Shown piece by piece: positions 12,101 to 24,100 of a stretch of DNA of 64,000 bases. This DNA is from Escallonia rubra (Eukaryota > Streptophyta > Magnoliopsida > Escalloniales > Escalloniaceae): assembly GCA_033065855.1 (NCBI GenBank), contig JAVXUO010001806.1, positions 62,001 through 126,000 on the forward strand. Reading direction: 5' to 3'. Within the stretch, counting starts at the first letter, position 1, and every line of letters begins with the position of its first letter. A program made the position numbers and the translations under genes. Under the pieces are notes generated by a model. That model did not search any database. It saw nothing but the letters and a program-made list of their open reading frames with translations, and was not told the origin of the DNA.

Positions 12101-15100
12101 GGACCTTTCAAATTCTAGCAGAATTTTCAGCCATGCCATGAATACTCCAGCATTAGCAGGCAATTTTCTGTTCTTTATCTGATTTTCGTGCTCTTTACAC
12201 TGGATGTCAAATGTCCAGGAAAGTTTTACATTTGAAAGTTTTCTTCCAACTTCAAATGCACTTACTTGAGGATTAAGATTCTTTTTGGAGCTCAAAATCA
12301 TATCTAAGCTCTTATTTTTGTCAGCTGTTTGACAACCGTTAAACAACAACTGCCAGTAAACAATTTATCAGTGAAATGCTTGGGACAGCCTGTAAGAATA
12401 CCTCAAATTGTGGGAAATTATGGAGTAACATGACTCTCAGCCCTTTGATATGTTGTGGAGTTGGGTTGTGAAGAATGTTTTTTCTTTCTTTTTTAGAGTT
12501 TTTTGTTTGCTCGCGAATTTATTTGCTCTTTATTCATGGATTTAGATTATTTTTGAATTAGACTTCTGGAAAACGGGCCTCTAATGCTTGACTGCATATT
12601 TGCTCTCAGGAGCTACATCTGTGAGGTTATGGCTGGGTGAAGCAAATAATGATACTAGTATAATTCCTTTGGCGATCCTTTACAAACGTACTTTGGTATG
12701 CATCACTCAAACTAGCAGTAGATCTTTTGATTGCCTTTTTATGTGCAGTATCTGTTCTGAATTCATACCCTTCCTCCTACTACAGCCAATGCAGGCATCC
12801 ATATTCATTGGTTGTTAACTTTTGTTTTTTTTCCCCTTCTTATATTCTTCTGGTGAAACTTTGTGGCTAAAAAGGGCGAGTTGCTTGCGACCTATGTTTT
12901 TTTTAATAGACACCACAATCTCTTATTTGTTTGTTTGGGATACGGATCGCCTTAGCCTTGACTTTTTGTAGAGAGAGTAACAATAATAAACAAAAATATT
13001 AGACCATTGACATAGTAACGGAGTTGCATTTTATACAATAAACTAGTCGGTTTGCTGTAGTGTTTACTGTTCACTATTTAAGGGTGATAGAAGAAATGTG
13101 TATACACATGTCAGTCATGTTAAGCGTCCAGCATCTTGGGTAGCCTATCAAGGGACAAGAAGCTGCATTTACATAAAGATCCTTGATAGTTTATCTTTTC
13201 TGTTAACAAGTGAGCTGATAACTGTAAGTGGGTTTTCCTTCCCAAACATATTTCTGTAAGATGGGCCCTGTTCTCTCATCCCCTTCGTCCGCCTCCTCTT
13301 TTCTTCCATCCTCTGCTATCTCCATTACAGCCACTCTGTGAAATCTTGTTTCTTGCTTTTTCTCACTTGTTTTTTTAAGCCAAGATCTTAGATTCCTGAT
13401 CGCCCCAACTACTTGAAAGAGCACGGAGGTACTGCATTTAGTTTTAGTGAACGGCAAATGACTCAAAACAGCTAAATGAAAGTTATTAGTTCCGTTTATG
13501 TTTTCCAGCGACTAATGAGTTTCTAAGTTCCTTAGTTTCCTATGTGAAAGGTTCTAGAGCTTCAGTCATTGCACCTGCTTGTTGAAGTAGCTGAACAATT
13601 TTTTTTTTCTCGTACGATTTTCACATTGATACTGACCTATTCTCCCCACACCCCCACCCGTCTCCCAAAAAAAAAAAAAAAATACATATATGAAGGATAG
13701 TAGCATGGAGATGATTTCTATATCTATCCTCCATTTTACTTTGGGGGACAGGATCGTTTTTTCGCTGGAGCCTTCAATGCAAGATATTTCTTTGGAGGAG
13801 GTACTCTCTATATGTTAATCTATCTGTTGTTATTTCGTTATTTTAAGAACCAACTTCTAGCGATTGTTTTACATGTCTACCTTTTGGACTCTGTCAGGGT
13901 GGTGTCATTGATGTCAACCTTACTTCAAACAAAATATGGATACTGAAAGAAGATGGAATGGTAATGCAGGAGTTGTTTGGTCCAAAGGAAAATCGGTAGG
14001 CAATTCAGCACCTATTATGTTTTGCAACGAGGTTTAACTGTAATATCTGATTTCCTACAGTTCTTCATGTCAAACATTTGACACCTGCATTTGCAACATA
14101 TCCATACTATACACTCGTAAAATTAAGCGAAAGGCATTCTTATGGTGGTGAAGTCATTTGAACTTTGGAACCTGTCCTTGGAAACTTTGATCACTAAGCG
14201 TTGTTGTTTCTCATCTTTTACCTGTGAAACACATTTGTCTATTCTTAAATGGTTTATTCAGTTTTTATAGAATTGCGTTATGCACAGATGAGATGAATCG
14301 TGTGGAGTGCTGTAGAAAATATGCGATTCTGTTCTTTTGAAATCTTATAGATTCTTCTTTCAGCATTTATATTTTACTATTATACTGGTTAAAAACCAAA
14401 AAATATTCAAAATTTGATGATGACTTGATTGCTCGTCTCAAGTTTCAACCTTGTAAATTATTTGAATGTAGAATTCCTATTTTGAATTAGCAACAATTAC
14501 ATAATCATTTAGCTTTTCTTTTATTAGTTTAATTATACCTTTAAATGTTAATCCTGCAATTATATTGTTAGGGGAGTAGCACAATGCTACGCCTTGCAGG
14601 AAGCATTTGTTGCTGACCAGCTATTTCAAAGTTCTGAGCATTCGTCAGATGATCTTCTTTGGCTTGCTCATTCATTGTTTTCATCGTCAAAGGTACTATT
14701 GCTCCAGTTTCATCCTTTTTTTGGATTATCGTTCTTTGCATCCAGTTTCTGCTATTAAATTGAAGCATGTCCAGGTGTTCAGTGATTAATCGTTGTAAAC
14801 AATATGCTCTTTTCAAAGCCAAAGTTGATTGCTATGAGTTTGAAAGCATGTTAGTTTCAATCATGGTGTTTATCTTCTTTCTTCAGTGACTTTAATCAGC
14901 TCAAGATACAGAAGCATGATATTTGATAGAATTTCAATTTGATATTTGAAAAATTAGAGTCAACTCTTCTGTTATTAGAGATGTTGTGGAGTTATGTACA
15001 ATTTTTAATGTTGTGAGTATTTTCTTCGCTTAATACGTTCCTTAATGTGTATTATACTTCGCTTAAGGGCTGAACTACGAGCGTCAACATTTGGTACTTG

Positions 15101-18100
15101 GGTATAATTTGTCCAAAAAGATATTCTTTTACCTGAAAGAAAGTCCGCTTCAGGGCTGCGCTATCAGCATTGGCATTTTGGCACTTGGGTCAAATGAGCC
15201 ATTATAATCTGATTGTACTCATATAGCTGTAAAGATCTGGTTTTATCATGAAGTTGAAATTATTCCTTGGCTGATTGTGACTGTATGTATTGCAGCTCAT
15301 GTGTGTTGGTTTTATATAGGTAAGTGTCTGATACGGAATATCTTTCTCATTGAATTTGCAGGATCAAATAGCTCCTTTTCTATCTTCTATCTTCTTACGC
15401 AAGCTGTTGCTTCCTGGAGTTCATCACAATACTGTTCTCCGAGCAACTCTACAAGATTATAACAAGCACTTGACTGATTCTGAGTTCTATTCCTTAACTG
15501 GTGATGGGCTGAAAGAGGAAATTCTCTCAGTTATTGAACATGAGGTTTGAGCTAGAGATTCTATTTCTCTTATTGTGGGTGGGGTGGGAAATTGTACTAA
15601 TAAACGTGTGTGTTTGGTAGGGTGTCTCTGGAAAGCCAATTTCAGTTCTTTATTGCTGGAAAACCTTTTGTACCCGCTACTTCCATAACTGGTGTAAAAT
15701 AAGTGCGCCACGTGGTTTGCTTATCGATTCGTCGGCAGGTGCTATTGGTATAATCAGAAACAACTCAATCTCTCTATTCCGTTGTTTGGAGGATATAGAG
15801 CTTCTTACCTTTGGTATGTTGGTTAAGTTCTCAAGCCTAAATTCTCTGCATGAGCTTCTACAAGATTTATACTGTTTATTGTTGAAGTTGTCTCTTACTT
15901 GAGCTTCTTTCGTCCACACTTCAGGCTCTTTTGACGAAATTGGCGACATTGTAAGCTCTGGGTCAGATTCTTCAGATGATGATCTGGAACGTGACATTCT
16001 TTTTGAGGTGCTACATTGCATTGGTAATGTCAGCCAGCAGTTGGGCAAAGCTGCTGCAGCTGTGTTTTATGAGTCACTTGGTGCATCAAACATATCGTCC
16101 GAAGAAGTCGTTCCTTGTCTGCTGAAGATTTTAGAAACTGGGTATAGTTCATCAATAGCAGCTCTACATATATCAGAGCTGGGAGCTGACACTGCTTGGG
16201 AGAAGGAAGTGGCAGACCACAAAAATCATCGAAAATTCTCCACTTGTATGTTTTTATCTCTTCACGCTTTGTGCAGCAAAGCTACCACGTGGGCCAAAGT
16301 TTTGGATGTGATAGAGAGTTACTTAAAATTTCTTGTACCTCGCAAACTTGTTCAAAATTTGGACTCAGCAGCAGCATTTAATATCAGCAGTTCCATTACA
16401 GTCGAGGCAACTTCTCAAGTTGCAAAAGTTATGTTTGAATCTGCATTGGACGTACTCTTGTTGCTAGGCTATCTGGCGAACATAAGTGGACAGGTCAGAT
16501 TTTGTTTAAGTTGCTCTGCCATATTCGAGAAAAGGAGTAATTCGTGTACCTTCAGTTATAAGCATAGAGTAGTAGAGCATTACTACTAATTGAAAAATAC
16601 AAATAATGTCTTAGAGAATCTAAGATCTTTTCCTTTATTGTAGGAACAAGTTTTTCAGTATTCCTATTGAACATGATTTTCTTCCAAATGTTTTCTCAAG
16701 CTGCACTTGACAAATTGCTCGACTTGGTCGGATGAGTTCAAAATTAAACAGATTTGTTTTCCCTGCTTTGAGTTATTTTCTTGCCATGATGATCTCAACT
16801 TTGTTCAGTTGTTTTGGTCAGTTGTATGTGAGATTCTGGCCGATGTTGTATAACCATACAATTTTACTCGTATCTGCATAAATGATGTAAGTCCTCTATT
16901 GAGGATCTTCATAGGTGGAATCAGCATGAGCAGTAGGTACGACTGGTGGTGGTTTCTTTGTATAGGAAAGTGCAAAGTTACCATAAATCGTTTCTACCGC
17001 ATTGTGAGAAGAGCTAAATGTTTCTTTTCAATCAAGGTAAGTTGATCTGCATTAGATCATAATATCACCATACTAAGTAAACGTGAGATGCTTATGAGGA
17101 GGCTCAAGGGTATGTGTGTATGGTAATCAAAGAAATCCTGCTTTATTAAATGTAAGATATATTTATCAGACAAAACACTAAGTTAGACGAGGATTTTCAT
17201 CTCTCATGCAGAGACTCTTTGTACAATTTCCTACTTGTTTGTTTTCTCCTTGTAACTGCCTAGTTTTACCGCTAAGAGATTGAAGAAATTTACACAGCGT
17301 TTCTTTGGTAGGTTTGGGAAATAGCATAAACACAATTTGGTGGTGTGTGGTTTACTAGCCATATTTGAGGTTGGGGCAGTTAAAATTCCATAACGGGTTT
17401 GACGATGGAAGGATATTCTCAAGCACATTGGTTTCATTGTCGATGAAGGGAATAAAGAGATAGAATAGATCTTGGTACGATGAGAGACCTTTTGTGCTTA
17501 ATGTTGTCCTTATTGATATGTTGAGCTTCCCTTTCTTAAGTCAAATTTATTAATGCTGCATTTTTGTCTTTAAGTACAGCCTTTTTGGAACATTGGTTCT
17601 TCTGGTTGTTTCGTGTGCTTGTGGGTTGTGTGGATTCTATGGTTGATGTTGGAAATGTATCCTTGAGGTACTGCTTAGTGAGTTCCTCTTGTATGGAAAG
17701 ATAATCATCGCTTGGTGGTCTAAGTTGCTTTTTGCAATGATTTATATTGATTAAGTGGGTCGCTGGGGAGATGTCAGTGATAGGGAAGGTGCTAAATTTC
17801 ATTAGTTCGTTTGAGGTGGTGTGCCAGAGGCTGAGGATGTTTGGAGACGGTGGGTATTTTGAGCTGGTATGCGAGGATGATCTGTCTATTTTTCATAAGA
17901 CGGCCCAAAGATTTGGCATATATGCATTAATGGTTCATTGGAGGGGAATGAGCATAGAGTCACTGACTGTTATCACTAAGAGGCGTTTTCGATGGAATTT
18001 CGAAGATAAAGGGAATTCGCGAGGAGAAGAGGGCCAAGGTAGTGTTTTGCGAATCTTGGCCGTCAATAGGAGGGGGAAACTTGTACACCAGGTACCATGT

Positions 18101-21100
18101 CCGATATATGAGTGTTCAAATTTGGCATTAAAAGACACTTTTGTCGAACACTAGACTACATACTTGGCTAGCCTTTTTGGTTGAGGCATGCCTTGTGATG
18201 GGTTGTGGCTGGCCCAGTGGCATGTTGGATATTTTTTTTTGGTGCAAGGCATGTTGGATATGTGAGCTTGGATTTGGCCATAAAAGCCTGTGCCTAGGAA
18301 CTCAAAAGGCGTACTTGCCTAGCTCATTTGGGTGAGGCATGACATGGTGTGAACTGTTATTCTGGGTCGGTACAAGCCTATTAAGGGGGATGTTCGCTCA
18401 GGAGTATTTGTATCTGATTTTGTCTTCATGCATCTGTGGAATATTTCCAGGAATGTTGAGGTTCAAATGACAGGAGAAAGCGTAAGGTAGTGAAGGCATT
18501 TTTGAGACGTTGGAAGCTAGGTGTGGTTGCATAGGCTGACTCAGGCTTTGAAAGGAGTGTTTTCCTAAGTGCTGCAATGTCTAAAGGGCATGGATATAAT
18601 TATAATAGGGGCCCTATACGATGACCCAGGCTACCACATTGCTCCACCCGAATCTCGAGTTTTGTTACCACGGCTGAGGATCCACCACGTGATAGTTCTT
18701 CTGAAGAGCAATGATACTGGCACTTTCAGCACCTAGGTGTTGATTTCACCCGGAGGTCCAAACTTGAAAAAAAGCTTAAGCCATTTCGCCTTGGGGCCAA
18801 CCATATTAGTAGCCCTTCCCTTTAAATTTATTTACCTGACCTTGCGCGTGATCCACTCCAAATTAAGAGTCAATAGATATTCTTGTTATCTGTGAAGCAA
18901 GTGGGTGTCATATTGGTCATGTCCTGCTTAAGATAAAGTCTAGCACGGGCTCTTTAACTTTGTCAATGTTGTGCCATGTTGAAGTTTTTTATGCTCAAGT
19001 TCCCTAACTTATGTGAGTTTGTCTTATACCCTGTTACTTGTTATATTTGGTTTTCTAGGAAGCTTGATGCAATGCTTTAGTAAGATGAGGGTTGCAAGAT
19101 TTACGCCTCTGGCTTTTGCAGATCCACATGTTACATAATGATGTTTCCAGAATTAAAGTTGAGTTGGTTCCGATGATTCAAGAAGTTGTTACTGAGTGGC
19201 ATATCATCCATTTCTTTGGGACAACACCATCTGAACAACCTGCTGTTGAAGATTTCAGTTCTCAACTTTCATCTTTACAAATTGGTAGGCTTATGTTGAT
19301 CTTTTTCCCTCTACTACTACTCTTTTTTTTATAAGTTTGCCTGATGGATGTCATTACGCATTTATATGATTATAGGTCTACATATCGTGAATTGTTGTTA
19401 TAATCAAGCTCATTGTAGTTTTGGCTGTCGTAACATGCCTATAACGCGTGAATCTTCCTTACATTATGCTGAGGATTATTATTACAATGATGTAATATTT
19501 GTTCAAACATCCAAAGCATTATTGAATGTGGATCCTCTGCAGACTGCGGAGGTAGGCCTTTTTAGTGCAAACAGTACCAATGGTCTCCCACCCCATATCC
19601 CCACAACACATGCACCAAACTGCAGAGGAAGCAGATCCATTGATAGTTAGGTTGTGTGATACGTCTCACTATTGCTTGTTCAGATAGTGATGCTGGAAAG
19701 AAATCATGGAATGAAAAGGTCGGCAAATGTGACTTCACATTAGCTTTTATACTATTCCTGAACTCCCAAAGCTCCTCTGAAGACCAGAGCCACCTTGCAT
19801 TTGGAAGTCTCCCTGATCCCGGAAGCCTTATTAATTCAGTACGTGACTTCACTAGCTGGATGATATGGGGCCAGACTGGAGAAGAATCACCCGCTTTCTT
19901 CAGCCATTCAACTGAGCTTGCTTTAATCTTACTTAAACATGGCCAATGTGATGCTGTTGAGGTCTGTTGCTTTGCTTGCAATTTTAGCATTAGTTTTCTT
20001 TGTAATGCCAATATGTTAATCTTAGGATGAATACACTGAAACAAGTTTCTGTCTCTTCTGGAAGTATCTACTTTCTATTGTGGATGCGCACATTCGGAAG
20101 GAGAAAACATCTGGAAGTATTCAGAGCGTGGACGGCCAATGGACCAAACTTCTCCATCTTCTGGGCTGTTGCCTTCTAGCCCAGGCACAACGTGGATTGA
20201 ATGGAATGCTAAAACAGAGAAAAATGTCTGAAGCTGTTCGATGCTTTTTTAGGTGTGTAAGATTCTTTTAGTCTTCCTATTGCGTTATATATCATTGTAC
20301 TGCACGCAAGAGGATTAATGTCTCCTCATAGTTAACTTTATTCGACTTTCAGTGTTAAGTTCAGTGATTTTGCAACATAACAGCTTCCAAGAGAGTTCAT
20401 CGCTGCAGACACCAAAGCTGCAGTTTGACTGATGCTCATGAGTAGGAGTGGTTGTGAAACTATGGATATGCCATCTTATTTCCATTTAGTTTGCATGGTT
20501 CATAAGTGATGCCAAGGCATATTCCAGTTCTACAAGTGATGGAGGACCAACATTTATAGTAACCATAATGTTTATGAGAACATTAGGAAGTGTTTGGAAG
20601 CTTGAAATTAATGCCTTTAGATTAGCATAATCCCTTTTTTGGGTAAATTGAGCATAGCACGAGGTTTGCAACTTGCTTTTGCCAGCTTTTTTACGACTAT
20701 GTAAGCATAATAGGTAAAGCTCCACCAGGCGCAATCGATTGATGTCTATATGTCAGTATAAGTGCATTTTTCTGCAGATAAGTATTATAAATTTGCACTT
20801 ATTTATGCAGTTAAGTAATGCAATTATGCAGTTCATATAGTTACGCATATACTTATGTTTGTAATTAGAAAAGAAAGAAGGATTATTTGTTCTCGAGATC
20901 AAAATCCGTTGGAGAAAAATGAGGAGCAGGGATCTTGTTGTTAAAATGTGATATTTGATTCTAAGGACGTATTTTGTTTTTCGATAATTGCTTCCTCTTT
21001 TCCATTTGGACGTCATTTCTTCATTCTGCTTAAATGGAAAGTTGTGGTTATAACTACATAGTCATAGCAGCGAGTTGTGGGATTCTAATTCTCTACTGCA

Positions 21101-24100
21101 ATTTCTGTGTTCAGAGCTGTGTCAGCACCAGGAGCTTCTGAGGCTCTGCGGAGTTTATCATCTGAAGCAGGATTGCCATATCTCGGTTTCAGTAAGATTA
21201 CCAGTTCTTATTATTTCCAGAGCTTTTTGTGTTCTATGTTTATTTTTTGCACATGTTAATCTTTTCGTGTCCCAGATGCCTGTACATCAGCTGCTGCATG
21301 GAAGCTTCAATATTATCAATGGGCAATGCAGATATTTGAGCAATATAATATGATTGAAGGTGCTTGCCAATTTGCTCTTGCTGCGCTTGAGCAAGTTGAT
21401 GAAGCACTTTGTCCTGAAGACGCCGATCATCTCTTTGAATCAACAACCACTGTCAAAGGAAGACTTTGGGCGAATCTCTTCAAATTTACACTAGATCATA
21501 ACAATTTCTACGATGCATATTGTGCGATCATTTCAAATCCAGATGAAGAAAGCAAGTCTATTTGTTTGAGACGCTTCATAATTGTTCTTTATGAGCGTGG
21601 TCCTGTGAAGGTCCTCTTACAACTCATTCTTTGTTTTGTTATCCATTTTTCTTTTCACTTTGTCCATTTCCTCTTCGTCTCCAATTTTTTACATCCTTGT
21701 GGACGAGGAGCATTTCGTATTCTTTTTTTTTTTCTTCTGTTATTGAAGTTTTTATAATTTGTGTTCTGGCTATAATCATCTATAACTGGCTGACATCAAT
21801 CATACATGAGAACGTAGTATGCTATTAGTTCTTTTACAGGGTTGTATGAAGAAACCGTCATGATCTTACTTGCCCAAAGTGGCAAGGGAAACATGCTTGA
21901 TTCTGTATATTGATATGAAAAAACCACCAAGTCCTGTTCATTGGCGAAATGTAATATTTGATATGTGCATGTCTTCCACATGCTATGTTACGAATGGTAA
22001 CTGTTGTCTATGTCAAATGTTACATAATTGGCTTGTTTTGCTACGTCACCATTGTGTGTTACAAAATTTGCTTTTCCGGGTGCAAGATTTAGATACGGTC
22101 AAATGTGTTTTTTTGCCGAAAATTTGCATGTCATACTGTTCTAGTTTAAATTGATATTTCCTTTCTCTTGATTCTTGGAAGGACGATCTTTTTCGTTGTA
22201 GTGTAAATTTGCTGAATTCTTTCTATGTATTTTCTATAGGTTCTTTGTGATGGTCAACTACCTTTCACTGGTATAGCAGACAAAGTGGAGCAAGAGCTTG
22301 CTTGGAAGGCGTGTATTTTAATTTTAAGAAGAATTTCGGTTTTCTGTTAGCTAGATATTGGTGTGGTAAAATTCTGAACATATTTCTCTATATCTGTAGG
22401 CGGGACGCTTAGACGTGTCTGCTGAGCCCAACCCATTTAAGCTGCTTTATTCATTTGAGATGCACCGACATAACTGGCGAAGGGCGGCAAGCTACATTTA
22501 CCTCTATTCAACTCAACTGAGAACTGAAGCAGCTGTAAAGGATCACCATGGCAGGTCTCTGGCTCTGCAAGAGAGGCTGAACGGGCTCTCTGCTGCTATA
22601 AATGCACTGCACCTTGTTCATCCTGCATATGCGTGGATCAACCCTTCTCTTGAAGAAAACCCTCTTCACAAAGAAAATTATCCCAGTAAAAGGGCTAGAA
22701 TAACAGTGGAAGAACAGTGTAAACAATCTGTTGAGAATCTTTTTAATGACTGCAATTTCCTGTTAGATATATAAGATGAACATTGAAGATAATTTTGATC
22801 ATCTCATTCCTGACTATGCCTTCTATGTTTTGCTGCAGCAGCTGATGCTAATGCTCCACCTCAGGACTATGTAAGTGCTGAGATCCTTGACAACGAGTTT
22901 GTGTTGACTTCTGCAGAACACTTGCTCTCCTTGCTCAATATTAAATGGACATCTAATGGTAAGATTACATTTCTCGGTTTACATGATATCTGAAGCTTGT
23001 TGTTGGCTTATGAGAGTCAGATGCTACTTCCAATCAGAGTAGTTTATGTTGAATCCAAACTGTAGCTCGAGCCCTTGTTTATCGTTGCTTGGCCTTCTTT
23101 ACAGGTCATCTGACTGTTTTAGTGCAAAATAGAACTATTGAATTAGAATCAATCCTCTCCGTTTTGAATTGCCTCATATGATGATATACTGAGATGGGAA
23201 CACTTTTCCACTTGAATTATATTTTTATGTAATTTACTCAAGTTTGTTGGAACAGAGTTTGGAAAACTACCTTCATTTTATTGTTACTTTTTTACTTTCA
23301 GGAAATGTTAAACCCCCACCAGAGTTAGTTGACCTGTTGGTCCAGTCAAATTTATATGACATGGCATTTACAGTTCTTCTGAAATTCTGGAAAGGTTCAG
23401 GTTTGACAAGGTGTAGTTTCTGTTCTCAACTTAAGTCAATTAGATTTAAGTGTCACTGTGGCTGCATAATTTCGTTGGCTCGAATCTATTCACTAATATC
23501 ACCATTCCTGTTCAGGGAACTGGAAAGAGTTTTTGCTGCTATGTCATTGAAATGCTGCTCAAGTAGAGCTAGTCCTGCATTGGCTGGGTAAGATAACTTG
23601 AATTCTTGATCCTTTATTTGTGTACGAAAGTTACCCTTCTACTTTCCATTTGTTCCCGTTTCCTATTTTATGGATTCATATATTATATGCTGACAGGAGT
23701 GATGTTAGAGCGCATGGCCTTCTGTTGACATCATCAAATGATGAGGCGGTTGCTCATGATTCACTTGATATTGGTCGTTCCACACAGCAATACAAGGGGA
23801 ATAGCCAGTGGGGAGCACTTGAAGTTTATCTTGTTTGTATTCCTTTCTTCCATTTTGACTTCTTTTAGATTGTCCTTTTCTCCTTGTTTAATTTCATTTC
23901 TATCTTCTGGTGGATGAAAGCGTAAAATGTTGTTTTGGATTAGCGTAGCTTGGTATCTACAATGACCCTTGCTCAAATTTGTAATGATAGCTCATGAATT
24001 CTCTCGTATTGACGTAAGTCATTGACTATCTGGTTTGGTAAATTCTGATGGCGCTGTGTCATATGAGAACCCAACAGATCAACCTACATAACATTGCCAC

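Noticed and set aside
13696-13751. Missing NUP160 exon before GDRIVFSLEPS
   Set aside because: At first it seemed absent, but the segment is continuous with exon 7. An acceptor at 13694-13695 gives DSSMEMISISILHFTLGDR in frame.
19562-20044. 160-codon open frame on the minus strand
   Set aside because: Antisense shadow of NUP160 exon 14 (19684-19961); no domain, and the sense frame is fully explained.
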